Position numbers and translations under genes: made by a program
Assembly: GCA_030546905.1 (NCBI GenBank)
Contig: JAUOPI010000009.1
Location: forward strand, 62,001-126,000
Reading direction: 5' to 3'
From: Granulosicoccaceae sp. 1_MG-2023
GTDB lineage: Bacteria > Pseudomonadota > Gammaproteobacteria > Granulosicoccales > Granulosicoccaceae
DNA: 64,000 bases
Part shown: positions 1 through 8,402 of the stretch, piece after piece
Layout of the letters: every line of letters starts with the position of its first letter
How positions within the stretch are numbered: position 1 is the first letter of the stretch
Notes under the pieces: model-generated
Told to the model about the DNA's origin: nothing
Databases searched by the model: none
What the model saw: the letters and a program-made list of their open reading frames with translations, nothing else

Positions 1-779
1 CGACCCTGGCCGCCGAACGCATTACCCTTGCCCACCAGAAATACATCGTGGCCGAGAATCTCGATCTGCGTTTACCGACCGGCCGGGTCACCGCCATCGT
101 CGGCCCTAACGGCTGTGGCAAGTCGACCCTGCTCAACGGTCTGGCGCGGATACACGTGCCCAAGCGCGGGGCTGTATTATTGGACGGAAAAGATATTCAC
201 CGTCTGCCGTCCCGGGAGGTCGCACGCAAACTGGCGCTGCTGCCGCAGGATAACAGCGCGCCGGAAGGGCTCACCGTGGCCGATCTTGTACGTTTCGGGC
301 GCCAGCCTCATCAGGGCTGGATGAAGCCCTGGTCAGAGGAGGATCAGCGGACCTGTGACCGGGCCATTCAGGCGGCCAATATGAGCGACTTATCCGGACG
401 CGCGCTGGAAACCCTGTCCGGCGGGCAGCGTCAGCGGGCCTGGATTGCCATGGCGGTAGCCCAGCGAACACCGCTGTTATTGCTTGACGAACCGACCTCG
501 GCGCTTGATCTCGGCCACCAGATTGAGGTCTTTGAGCTGATCCGCGAACTCAGCCGTCAGGGCAAAACCATCGCCATGGTGGTACACGATCTGGCCAGCG
601 CCTGCCGCTATGCAGACCATATGGTGGCCATGAAACAGGGCTGTATTATCGGCCAGGGGGCACCGCACGAGCTGGTGACACCGGCCTTGGTACGCGAGCT
701 CTACGGGGTGAGTTGCGATCTGATTCACGACCCGGCCACCGGCAGCCCGGTACTGGTCAACGTCCGCCGGCAGCACTAA
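1..779 (+). CDS. Iron-siderophore type ABC transporter ATP-binding protein, 5' end outside window
   Basis: This is the cytoplasmic ATPase of an ABC importer of the FecE/FepC class, which powers uptake of ferric siderophores, haem or cobalamin. The reading frame is open to the first base of the window, so the true start lies upstream; an internal GTG at 48 is not the start. Counting from that GTG, the Walker A motif GPNGCGKST is at residues 19-27, the signature LSGGQ at 123-127, Walker B LLLLDEPT at 143-150 and the H-loop His at 180. The C-terminal part has the family's usual length. It is followed by a TonB-dependent receptor on the same strand, which fits an iron-chelate uptake system. Its permease and binding protein would be upstream. 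The substrate cannot be read from the sequence. Confidence 0.9.
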   Translation, partial: TLAAERITLAHQKYIVAENLDLRLPTGRVTAIVGPNGCGKSTLLNGLARIHVPKRGAVLLDGKDIHRLPSREVARKLALLPQDNSAPEGLTVADLVRFGRQPHQGWMKPWSEEDQRTCDRAIQAANMSDLSGRALETLSGGQRQRAWIAMAVAQRTPLLLLDEPTSALDLGHQIEVFELIRELSRQGKTIAMVVHDLASACRYADHMVAMKQGCIIGQGAPHELVTPALVRELYGVSCDLIHDPATGSPVLVNVRRQH

Positions 780-932
780 GCCGGTGCCGGCAGCTGCAGC
801 GCGGGCGTTTCTCCTAACACCGACGGCCGACGCGGCCTCGTCAATTAGTCGGATTTTTCAGCACAAAGCCTGTACCGCCTGAGCGGGCGGATAAAATCGG
901 CATGACCTTCCGCACACAGGAAATGCAATGCC

Positions 933-2966
933 ATGACGTTCTACCCACGCCGCCTGCCGCTTTCTATCGCCTTGGCACTGAGCCCGGCATTCGCCGCGAC
1001 GGCCGCTGAACTCACACCGCTCAGCGTCACGGCGACCCGTCTGGAGACAGCCGCCGACGAGGTTCCCGCCGCGGTGGACGTAATCGGCCGGGATGAGATT
1101 CAGAACGCCCGCCAGCAAATCGGTCTCGATGAATCGCTGGCGCGCTTGCCCGGCGTGTTTATGCAAAACCGCTATAACTTTGCCCAGGATCTGCGCCTGT
1201 CCATCCGTGGCTACGGGGCGCGCTCGGCCTTCGGCATCCGCGGCATAAAGATTCTGGTCGACGGCATTCCCGAAACCCTGCCCGACGGTCAGGGCAATAT
1301 CGACAGTATCGATATCGGCTCCATCGAACGCATTACCGTGCTGCGCGGTCCCTCTTCTGCCCTGTACGGCAATGCCGCCGGCGGCGCGCTGCTGATCGAA
1401 TCGGAAACCGCGCCGGCCATACCCTTTGTTGCACTACGCCCGGCGTTCGGCTCCGACGGCTTTCAGAAACATCAGCTCAAAGCCGCCGGCCGTGTGGACA
1501 AAGGCGATTATCTGCTGAACCTGTCCTCGCTCGACTACGACGGCTACCGCGAGCACTCGGCCACGCGCACCCGCAACCTCAACAGCAAGTTCAACTACGA
1601 TCTGAATGACCGCGCCACCCTCACCGGCACGCTCAATTACACCGACTCGCCACAGGCCGATGATCCGGGCGGTGTTGACTACGAAACCTATATCAACGAC
1701 CCGCAAGCCGCCCGCGACACCAATGTGAATCTGCAAACCGGCGAAAGCATGGAGCAAACCCGGCTCGGCTTCGTCTATGCCAGCGATATCGGCCGGCGTG
1801 GCGAACTGCAAGTACGCAACTTCTACACATGGAAAGACTTTGACTCGAGCCTGCCGGTGGCGGACTCCGGCATAGTCGCCTATGACCGCTTTGTTTACGG
1901 CGGTGGTGTGCAATATACGCATCAGGGTGAGCTTGGCGGAAAAGCCAACCGCGTCACCATCGGGCTGGATATGGAAGCCCAGGACGATGACCGTACCCGC
2001 CACGCGAATGAACAAGGCCTGGCCGGGGAGTTGGTACTTGACCAGAACGAATCCGTCTTCAACACGGGACTTTTTATCAGCAATGAAACCACGCTCAGCG
2101 ATGCCCTGACGCTGACTGCCGGCTTGCGCTACGACCGCATCCGCTTTGAGGTCAGCGACGCGTTCACGGCCGATGGTGATGACTCGGGAAAACGTACTCT
2201 GGATCACATCAGTCCTTCGCTGGGCCTGCTGTACGCCGTTGGTCCGAACACCCGCGTGTTTGCCAGTCTGGCGACCGGCTTTCAAACCCCGACCACCACT
2301 GAATTTGCCAACCCTGACGGTGGTGGTTTTAATCCTGATCTGGACGCCGAAGTCTCACGCAGTGTGGAACTGGGTATCCGTGGACAACTCGGCCGGCGCA
2401 GCCACTACGAGTTCAGTGTGTTCGATATCAGCATCGACGATGAACTGATTCCCTATGAAGCAGACGGGCGTGAGTACTTTGAAAACGCCGGTTCCTCAAC
2501 GCGCCGCGGACTGGAGCTGATGCTCAGCAGCGAACCCTTCGACGGCCTGACCACCAGCCTTGCATATGCACGGAATTATTTTGAGTTTGACCGGTATGTT
2601 TCCGATGGCACGGACTACAGTGGAAATACAACCCCTGGAGTACCGCGGCAAACCCTGCATGCCAGCCTGAACTACAGCCTTGCTGACAAGGGTTTTGCGG
2701 AACTGTCCTGGATGCACGCAGGCGAGCTCTACGCCGACAATGCCAACACCGTGAAAGTGGCCGGCTATGATGTGGTGGATTTGCGTATGGGGTATGAATG
2801 GGAAAAAGAAAACTGGCAGCTGGCACCGTTTTTCGGGATCAACAACCTCACCGACAAACACTATCCGGGCAATATCCGGATCAATGCCTTCGGCGGCCGC
2901 TATTACGAAGCCGCGCCGGGGCGCACTGTCTACGGCGGCCTCGCACTGCGCTATAACTTTGAGTAA
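933..2966 (+). CDS. TonB-dependent outer membrane receptor
   Basis: A 677-residue outer membrane receptor that would import a ferric chelate or similar ligand using TonB energy. Residues 1-25 form a signal peptide ending near ATAA. A TonB-box-like stretch (LTPLSVTA, 27-34) follows, then a plug domain with the typical LRGPSSALYGNAAGG segment, then a long beta-barrel. The C-terminal strand ends in YNFE, close to the usual aromatic end of barrel proteins. The start is supported by AGGAAA nine bases upstream of the ATG. It lies 153 bases after the ABC ATPase gene, on the same strand, so the two may share a transport job. The ligand is not determined. Confidence 0.93.
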   Translation: MTFYPRRLPLSIALALSPAFAATAAELTPLSVTATRLETAADEVPAAVDVIGRDEIQNARQQIGLDESLARLPGVFMQNRYNFAQDLRLSIRGYGARSAFGIRGIKILVDGIPETLPDGQGNIDSIDIGSIERITVLRGPSSALYGNAAGGALLIESETAPAIPFVALRPAFGSDGFQKHQLKAAGRVDKGDYLLNLSSLDYDGYREHSATRTRNLNSKFNYDLNDRATLTGTLNYTDSPQADDPGGVDYETYINDPQAARDTNVNLQTGESMEQTRLGFVYASDIGRRGELQVRNFYTWKDFDSSLPVADSGIVAYDRFVYGGGVQYTHQGELGGKANRVTIGLDMEAQDDDRTRHANEQGLAGELVLDQNESVFNTGLFISNETTLSDALTLTAGLRYDRIRFEVSDAFTADGDDSGKRTLDHISPSLGLLYAVGPNTRVFASLATGFQTPTTTEFANPDGGGFNPDLDAEVSRSVELGIRGQLGRRSHYEFSVFDISIDDELIPYEADGREYFENAGSSTRRGLELMLSSEPFDGLTTSLAYARNYFEFDRYVSDGTDYSGNTTPGVPRQTLHASLNYSLADKGFAELSWMHAGELYADNANTVKVAGYDVVDLRMGYEWEKENWQLAPFFGINNLTDKHYPGNIRINAFGGRYYEAAPGRTVYGGLALRYNFE

Positions 2967-2970
2967 GAAA

Positions 2971-2996
2971 CGCCCCGGCCGCTGGCGGCCGGGGCG
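2971..2996 (-). terminator. Intergenic GC-rich hairpin between convergent genes
   Basis: Perfect 12-bp arms (CGCCCCGGCCGC and its complement) enclose two bases, between the stops of the convergent receptor and acuI genes. On the minus strand the stem is followed by TTTCTTAC, so it best terminates acuI. It may also stop the receptor transcript. Confidence 0.7.
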
Positions 2997-3012
2997 TCAT
3001 CGCCTGCTATGC

Positions 3013-3993
3013 TCAGGACACCTTGACCAGCACCCGGCCGCGTACTTCACCGGCCATCAGCTTGTTTGCGGTTTCGATCACCTCGTCCAGCGTGATCTGT
3101 TGCCCGATCTGATCGGTGTCTGAGGCATCGAGAATCTCACCCAGACGCTGCCAGACTTCGATACGGTCCGCTTTCGGGCGCATCACACTGTCAATTCCTG
3201 CAAGCGTGACACCACGCAGGATAAACGGCATCACGCTGGCCGGCAGATCCGCGCCCTGTGCCAGTCCGCAGGCCGCTACCGTGCCGCCGTAGCAAGTGCT
3301 GGCCAGCACATTGGCCAGTGTATGACTGCCGACAGAATCGACCGCACCGGCCCAACGTTCTTTCTGGAAGGGCTTGCCCGGTTCGGACAGCTCTGCGCGG
3401 TCGATGATCGACGCAGCACCGAGCTGCTTGAGATAATCGGCTTCCTGCGGACGGCCGGTTGAAGCCACCACTGTGTAACCGAGTTTGGCCAGAATCCGCA
3501 CCGCGTAGCTACCGACACCACCGTTTGCACCGGTGACCAGCACCTCACCTTTGTCCGGCGTGACACCGTTTTTCTCCAGCGCCATCACGCACAGCATGGC
3601 CGTATAACCGGCAGTACCTATGGCCATGGCCTGCTCCGGGCTAAAGCCTTCAGGCAGGGGAATCAGCCAATCACTTTTGAGGCTGGCCTTTTCTGCAAGC
3701 CCGCCCCAATGTACCTCACCGACGCCGAAGCCATTGAGCAGAACCTGCTGACCGGGCGTAAACTCACCGGAGCTGCATTGTGTCACTGTGCCGACGAGAT
3801 CGATACCCGGCACCATGGGGAAGCGACGCACGACCGGTCCCTTGCCGGTAATCGCCAGTCCATCCTTGTAATTCAGTGTGGAATAGCTCACATCTATCTG
3901 CGTATCGACCTCCGGTAGCGCAGACGTATCAAGCTCAGTCAAACCGGCCTTGTAGCCGTCATCATCTTTGTTAATCAGGATTGCTTTAAACAT
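3013..3993 (-). CDS. acuI: Acrylyl-CoA reductase, YhdH/AcuI family
   Basis: A 326-residue zinc-free medium-chain reductase of the YhdH/AcuI family. Characterised members reduce acryloyl-CoA to propionyl-CoA with NADPH, which removes toxic acrylate formed from DMSP. The N-terminal region (SYSTLNYKDGLAITGKGPVV) is typical of the family, and the nucleotide-binding TGANGGVG motif is at residues 154-161. The length equals the family norm. Its start overlaps the end of the TetR gene by eight bases, so the two form an operon with translational coupling. The pairing with a GCLVGNL-type TetR protein matches the acuR-acuI pair of Rhodobacter. No DMSP lyase gene is in the window, so the acrylate source is unknown. 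Confidence 0.9.
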   Translation of the reverse strand: MFKAILINKDDDGYKAGLTELDTSALPEVDTQIDVSYSTLNYKDGLAITGKGPVVRRFPMVPGIDLVGTVTQCSSGEFTPGQQVLLNGFGVGEVHWGGLAEKASLKSDWLIPLPEGFSPEQAMAIGTAGYTAMLCVMALEKNGVTPDKGEVLVTGANGGVGSYAVRILAKLGYTVVASTGRPQEADYLKQLGAASIIDRAELSEPGKPFQKERWAGAVDSVGSHTLANVLASTCYGGTVAACGLAQGADLPASVMPFILRGVTLAGIDSVMRPKADRIEVWQRLGEILDASDTDQIGQQITLDEVIETANKLMAGEVRGRVLVKVS

Positions 3994-4648
3994 GATTTCC
4001 TCCGGTCTCTTCTTTGGTTTTCAATGCACTGCAATAGCGAAAGAAATGCGCCAGAAAACGCCGCATGGGCGCACTGTCTTTTTGTAATCGGGCCCGCAGC
4101 ACCGCCCCTTCCCAGCCCGTCCAGAAGAACTCGGCCAGCTCTTCACAATCACTGTCGGCAGGGATCTCGCCCTTGGCGCGTGCTTCTTCAAGTAATGCAG
4201 CCAGTCGCTGCTGCCAGTCCAGCCAAACCGCTTCAACCTCGGCGACAAAATCCGCCGGCAACATGGCCGTCTCTGTGGCCAGATTGCCAACCAGGCAGCC
4301 GCGCTCATAGTCGTGTTTTGCCATGCCCTTGATGGCAAGCTCGGTCCACTGCTGCAAACGCGCCAGTGGCGGCAACAATGTATCGTCAAAACAGCGCATC
4401 AACCGCGCACTGAAATACAACTGATAGGCATCCAGCAAGGCGCGGCCAAATGCCTCTTTGCTGGGAAAATAGTGGTAGAAAGAACCTTTCGGCACGCCGG
4501 CCTGTCTGAGTATGGATTCCAGTCCGGCGCTGCTGTAGCCACGACTGGTCAACGCCTCAAGACCGCTGCGAATCAGCCTGTCCAACGTCTGAGGATCCGG
4601 CTCATCCTTGCGTGGGCGCCCGCGGCGTTTGGGTTTGTCGTCGGTCAT
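3986..4648 (-). CDS. acuR: TetR-family repressor, AcuR-like
   Basis: A 220-residue TetR regulator. The N terminus is a basic RRGRPRKDEP tail followed by a helix-turn-helix with SILRQAGVPKGSFYHYFPSKEAF at roughly residues 44-66. The ligand domain contains GCLVGNLATE and FFWTGWEGAVLRARL, both typical of the AcuR group that senses acrylate and represses acuI. It is the first gene of a two-gene unit with acuI. A palindrome about 30 bases upstream of its ATG is the likely operator, implying autorepression. A diverged, frameshifted partial copy of this gene lies near 11.4 kb. Ligand assignment is inferred from the neighbour and from family resemblance. Confidence 0.87.
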   Translation of the reverse strand: MTDDKPKRRGRPRKDEPDPQTLDRLIRSGLEALTSRGYSSAGLESILRQAGVPKGSFYHYFPSKEAFGRALLDAYQLYFSARLMRCFDDTLLPPLARLQQWTELAIKGMAKHDYERGCLVGNLATETAMLPADFVAEVEAVWLDWQQRLAALLEEARAKGEIPADSDCEELAEFFWTGWEGAVLRARLQKDSAPMRRFLAHFFRYCSALKTKEETGGNHV

Positions 4649-4678
4649 AGCGCATGTCCTGTAAGATGCGACGAATAA

Positions 4679-4693
4679 TAGACCGGTCGTCTA
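4679..4693. promoter_or_regulatory. Palindromic operator for the AcuR-like repressor
   Basis: TAGACCGGTCGTCTA is a palindrome with arms TAGAC/GTCTA, 31 bases upstream of the acuR start. It resembles the TAGAC...GTCTA boxes known for NemR/AcuR-type TetR proteins. Its position suits repression of the acuR-acuI unit. Confidence 0.6.
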
Positions 4694-4916
4694 ATAAAAT
4701 AAAGCACTGATTCAGGCGGGACGCATACTGCGCCGGAAAAACACCAAAAACTATGGATTTATCAGTTAGTAAGACGATATTGCCAGATGGAGAAAGCACG
4801 CCTGCGTAGCGGCCCACGGCCCTGCCATTTTCCGCCAGCAGCAGAACGGCGGTCATCCGGCGCCGGCACCTGCTCCGGCTTTATCCCGGACGCTTTCCTC
4901 AGTCAGCTATATTCCG

Positions 4917-5111
4917 TTGACGCTGATGATCCTGACCGGAATCATGTTCTTTTCGGGCCAGATCAGCGTTGAGTTCATGAAGAACGCCGAATTCACACTG
5001 ACACTGTGCTATTTGGCAACGGTTCTCGCGGCGACGCTTTTGCACAAGAAAAGCAACCGCGCATCTGAACACGCGATAGGCATGATGGATTGGGAAAGCC
5101 GTCAGATGTAA
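4917..5111 (+). CDS. Possible small membrane protein
   Basis: A 64-residue frame with two hydrophobic stretches (LTLMILTGIMFFSGQIS and FTLTLCYLATVLAATLL) followed by a charged tail containing HKKSNR. I do not recognise it. The only start near the 5' end is TTG; an ATG at 4977 would give a 45-residue form with one membrane segment. No convincing ribosome binding site is seen. In its favour, it ends just before a strong hairpin. The bases from 4694 to 4916 contain no gene I can support. It may be a chance frame or a remnant. Confidence 0.35.
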   Translation: MTLMILTGIMFFSGQISVEFMKNAEFTLTLCYLATVLAATLLHKKSNRASEHAIGMMDWESRQM

Positions 5112-5118
5112 TCGCACA

Positions 5119-5153
5119 CCGCGTCAGGCAGCAGATATTGTTGCCTGACGCGG
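5119..5153. terminator. Intergenic hairpin, probable bidirectional terminator
   Basis: Perfect 12-bp arms (CCGCGTCAGGCA and its complement) enclose 11 bases. There is no long T run on either side. It lies between the small plus-strand frame and the minus-strand coiled-coil gene. Confidence 0.5.
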
Positions 5154-5172
5154 ACAAACCGGCGCTAAATAA

Positions 5173-5445
5173 TCAGGACTCATCCGGCCCCGCCTCCTCC
5201 CCCTTATCTGCACCGAGCAACTGTTCCAGTCTGGCCAGTTGCTGATCGACCACCGCCAGACGCGACCCGACCCGCAGACGCTCATCGTCACTGAGTTCAT
5301 CCCCGGCCAGACGTTTCTCGTACTTGTGTTTTTTGTGCCGCAAGGCACGCTGCAGTTTTTCCAGCTCGCGCCGGTCAGCGCCGTCCTCTGCCGGCTCTTT
5401 ACCGAAAAAGCGATCCAGCTGATTGAGTAAGGTCTGGTATTTCAT
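5173..5445 (-). CDS. Small charged coiled-coil protein linked to Na/Pi cotransporter
   Basis: A 90-residue soluble protein rich in Lys, Arg, Glu and Asp, with heptad-like Leu spacing (RRELEKLQRALRHKKHKYEKRL, then RLAVVDQQLARLEQLLG), so it is probably an alpha-helical coiled coil. There is no signal peptide or membrane segment. I do not recognise a named family. Its ATG overlaps the stop of the Na/Pi cotransporter gene by four bases, so it is translationally coupled and may assist or regulate that transporter. A diverged fragment of this gene occurs near 24.7 kb, showing that the locus was once partly duplicated. Its function is unknown. Confidence 0.75.
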   Translation of the reverse strand: MKYQTLLNQLDRFFGKEPAEDGADRRELEKLQRALRHKKHKYEKRLAGDELSDDERLRVGSRLAVVDQQLARLEQLLGADKGEEAGPDES

Positions 5446-7235
5446 AGTGCCCCCGCGCCGGTGTTACCGGCATTGGCATCAACATTGTCGCGCACGCGTT
5501 CGGCGACGGCGCTGTCGGCGGTGGAAATCAGTTTTTCTGCAGCAGCGAACAAACTATCGACGGTTTCGCGCGCGTAGTTGGCATCATTTAACAACGAGGT
5601 GGCCATGGCCGGGGTGATCTCGCGGCGATTGAGATGCGCGTGCACGCGATCGTACACCGCGGCAATCGCCGCCCGTGCCTCGGCGCGTGCTTCGTCTATC
5701 TGCAGTACGGCAAGCGCACTCCCCTCGTGCCGGCCTACAATCCGCACTTCACGCATGGCCAGCGCAATGCCCAAACGTAGCTGATCGTATTCCGTGCTCA
5801 TCACCGGGTGGTGACTATAGAGCCGGTTATGCAGATTCTTTTGCAGGTGTTTGGTGTGCTTGACCGCTTCGACGATCTGCAAGGCCGCATCGCGCAATTC
5901 GAACAGCGCCTGCATGGCAGCGGAGGGAAACCGGTCCTGAGCACTGGCCACAAAACCCAGTATCTCACCGGAGAGCACCTTCACGCTGTGCCGGTAGGCG
6001 TTGTCGAAATCCAGCTCTGTTTGCACGCGGGCCCGTACAGCGTGCTCCAGCGGCGCATCGGAGTCGATCTGCTGCGGCCGCAGGCGCACCCCGTAAGCGA
6101 GAATATCAAAAGCCATATCAAACAAATGCCAGACTTCCTGACGCACCACCGAGATCGCCGTATCGGGTAGCTCGGCGGCCGCCGCATTCAGGTACAAAGC
6201 CTGTGTCTGCGTATCCGTACGCCCGGGCATCAGGCGCACCAAGGCGGCGGCCAGAAAGCGGATCAGCGGCAACATCAGTATCACCCCGAGCAGATTGAAC
6301 AAGGTATGGAACAGCGCCAGTTTGAGGGTGAAATTATCCGCCGCTATGCCCATTTGCAGGGCCAGCCAATCGACCGAAGCGGCCAGAGGACGGATCAGTA
6401 ACAAGGCCATCACACCGGTGGCCAGATTAAAGACCAGATGCGCACCGGCCAGACGGCGTCCGTCAACCGCCGCACCGAGTGCGCCGAGGATCGCCGTGAT
6501 GGTGGTCCCCACATTGGCACCGATGGCCAGCGCCAGCGCGTTGAGATAGGTAATCTGCGAGGCCGCCAGTGCGCTGAGGATCAAGGCCAGCGCCGCATGA
6601 CTCGATTGCATCAGCACAGTTGCCGCGATCCCGACCAGGGTATAGACCAATAAACCTGCCACGCCCGGCATGGCGTACTGGCGCAGATCGATGCTGTGCC
6701 CGTAGGCCTCAAAGCCGTCTTTCATATAGTCGATGCCGAGGAACAAAAATCCCAGCCCGGCCAGAATCGCGCCTATACCTTTCCAGTGACGGGCTTTCTG
6801 AAAACGCAGAAACACACCGAACACCAGCATCGGCATGGCATAGGCGGCCAGTTTGACCTTAAGCCCGAAAGCCGCCAGCAACCAGGCGCCGGTGGTGGTG
6901 CCCAGATTGGCGCCGAAGACAATGGCTATGCCGCCGATCAGGGAAATCATGCCGGCGCTGATAAAGGAAATCGTGACCAACGAGACCAGTGAACTCGACT
7001 GCATCAACGTGGTGGTGACAATCCCGAACAACAGGCCTTTGCTGACCGTGCCGGTGGTGCGCCTGAGCAGACGCTCCAGCGTACCACCGGTAAACGCGGT
7101 AAAGCCTTCTTCGAGCATCAGCATGCCAAACAGAAAAATCGACGCGCCGGCCGCCACCGCCTGAAACGACGGGCTCAGCCACAGGCCCGCGCCCAGCAGG
7201 ACGGCGGCAACAACAAACAGCCAGCGGTTTAACAT
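5442..7235 (-). CDS. Na/Pi cotransporter family protein with PhoU-like tail
   Basis: A 597-residue inner membrane protein of the Na+/phosphate cotransporter family (NptA/YjbB type). The N-terminal two thirds contain the two inverted repeats, each with the family's QSS motif (TLMQSSSLVSLVTISF and VLMQSSHAALALI). The region from about residue 330 is soluble and helical, like PhoU. Members with such a tail export or import phosphate with sodium, and the tail is thought to be regulatory. The last gene of the unit is the 90-residue coiled-coil protein. No Pho box was identified upstream. The direction of transport cannot be judged from the sequence. Confidence 0.88.
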   Translation of the reverse strand: MLNRWLFVVAAVLLGAGLWLSPSFQAVAAGASIFLFGMLMLEEGFTAFTGGTLERLLRRTTGTVSKGLLFGIVTTTLMQSSSLVSLVTISFISAGMISLIGGIAIVFGANLGTTTGAWLLAAFGLKVKLAAYAMPMLVFGVFLRFQKARHWKGIGAILAGLGFLFLGIDYMKDGFEAYGHSIDLRQYAMPGVAGLLVYTLVGIAATVLMQSSHAALALILSALAASQITYLNALALAIGANVGTTITAILGALGAAVDGRRLAGAHLVFNLATGVMALLLIRPLAASVDWLALQMGIAADNFTLKLALFHTLFNLLGVILMLPLIRFLAAALVRLMPGRTDTQTQALYLNAAAAELPDTAISVVRQEVWHLFDMAFDILAYGVRLRPQQIDSDAPLEHAVRARVQTELDFDNAYRHSVKVLSGEILGFVASAQDRFPSAAMQALFELRDAALQIVEAVKHTKHLQKNLHNRLYSHHPVMSTEYDQLRLGIALAMREVRIVGRHEGSALAVLQIDEARAEARAAIAAVYDRVHAHLNRREITPAMATSLLNDANYARETVDSLFAAAEKLISTADSAVAERVRDNVDANAGNTGAGAL

Positions 7236-7355
7236 CGCGCAGCACCCCGCCGGCGAACAGCATTCGGTTTCATGGTCGTTTCAGCTTCCCGGCTTATCCA
7301 AGTCCTCTCACGGATAGTGGAACACAAGCGGGCACGCTGCAATCGCCCAGATCGC

Positions 7356-8297
7356 CTAGAATGCACCGCCGCGCCGCAAGCGCGCTGACCAACGGCGGAT
7401 ACCGGGCGCGCCTATCACCAGCAAGACCCCGCCAATGACCATCACACTACCGGCGACAAACGCCGCCTCAAGCGGTTCGCCAAGCAACCAGACGCCCAGC
7501 AGAACCCCCAGCACCGGGGTGAGATAAGACATCACACCGATCGGTGAGGCGTGATAGTGGCGCAGCAACCAGAACCACACCATCAAGGCCAGAAAGCAGA
7601 TAAAGACACTCTGAAACGCAATACTGCCGAGCGCCAGAGGCGTCGGATTAAAGGCCATCTGCCCGCTCAGCATGGCCGCTGCCAACAACAGCACAAAGGC
7701 CACCAGCAATTGATAAAGCAGGGTCTCGCGCGGCGACACCGAGGCCAGCCGCGAGGTACGGATCAAGACCGTGGTCAACCCCCAGGACGCGCCGGCCATC
7801 AGCGCCAGCGCATCACCGAGCAGCACAGCCCCCGCATCGCCGCCCTGCGGCCCGGCACCGGCCGGTAGAAAGGCCAGCGCAGTGCCGCCGAAGGCCAGCG
7901 TTATACCCAGCCACTGCAGTGCGCCCATGCGTTCGCTGGGCAGCATAAAATGCAGAATCAGGGCGGCGAACACCGGCGAGGTATACAGAAACACCACCGC
8001 ATGGGAGGCCGAAGTCAGGCGCAGCGCTTCGCCGAGGGTCAGGTATTCGAGCATAAACAACAACCCGGCCAGCAGCCCGGGTTTCCAGTTGCCGGTGCGC
8101 AAATCCACCGTTTCGCGGCGGGCGTACATAAACAAGCCGACCAGCACGGCACCGATCAGCGAGCGGATGGAAAGCTGGAGAATCGGCGCAACATCGTCCG
8201 CCGCAGCCTTCAGTACCACCTGTTGCAAGGCCAGCATCAGACAAAAAAACAACATCAGAACAAAAGCCAGTTGATCAGGCGCTTTACGCTCGGCCAT
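7356..8297 (-). CDS. EamA-family (DMT) transporter
   Basis: A 313-residue inner membrane protein with about ten hydrophobic segments in two EamA repeats, of the drug/metabolite transporter superfamily. Such proteins mostly export small metabolites or amino acids. The frame is open further upstream, to 8396, but the ATG used here (MAERKAPDQLAF) is preceded by GAGGAA at seven bases and places the first membrane helix close to the N terminus. The AraC gene on the other strand starts about 100 bases away, so the two share a divergent promoter region and the AraC protein may control this exporter. The substrate is unknown. Confidence 0.85.
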   Translation of the reverse strand: MAERKAPDQLAFVLMLFFCLMLALQQVVLKAAADDVAPILQLSIRSLIGAVLVGLFMYARRETVDLRTGNWKPGLLAGLLFMLEYLTLGEALRLTSASHAVVFLYTSPVFAALILHFMLPSERMGALQWLGITLAFGGTALAFLPAGAGPQGGDAGAVLLGDALALMAGASWGLTTVLIRTSRLASVSPRETLLYQLLVAFVLLLAAAMLSGQMAFNPTPLALGSIAFQSVFICFLALMVWFWLLRHYHASPIGVMSYLTPVLGVLLGVWLLGEPLEAAFVAGSVMVIGGVLLVIGAPGIRRWSARLRRGGAF

Positions 8298-8402
8298 CCC
8301 GTATTCCTCGGATCCGGATTCAGACATGGCAGTATGCCCTTGGCCGGGCTGAGGGATATAGCTAGAATCGGACAAACGCTTCAGCAAATGCGACAACCTC
8401 CT

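Noticed and set aside
1434-2285. 283-codon minus-strand frame inside the TonB receptor gene
   Set aside because: The receptor is continuous and well supported; the antisense product has no known pattern.
4602-4856. 84-codon minus-strand frame over the acuR start and operator
   Set aside because: It overlaps acuR in another frame and has no start signal or known pattern.
7950-8402. N-terminal extension of the AraC regulator
   Set aside because: It would lie wholly antisense to the EamA gene and is Gln/His/Arg-rich with no domain; family length fits the later start.
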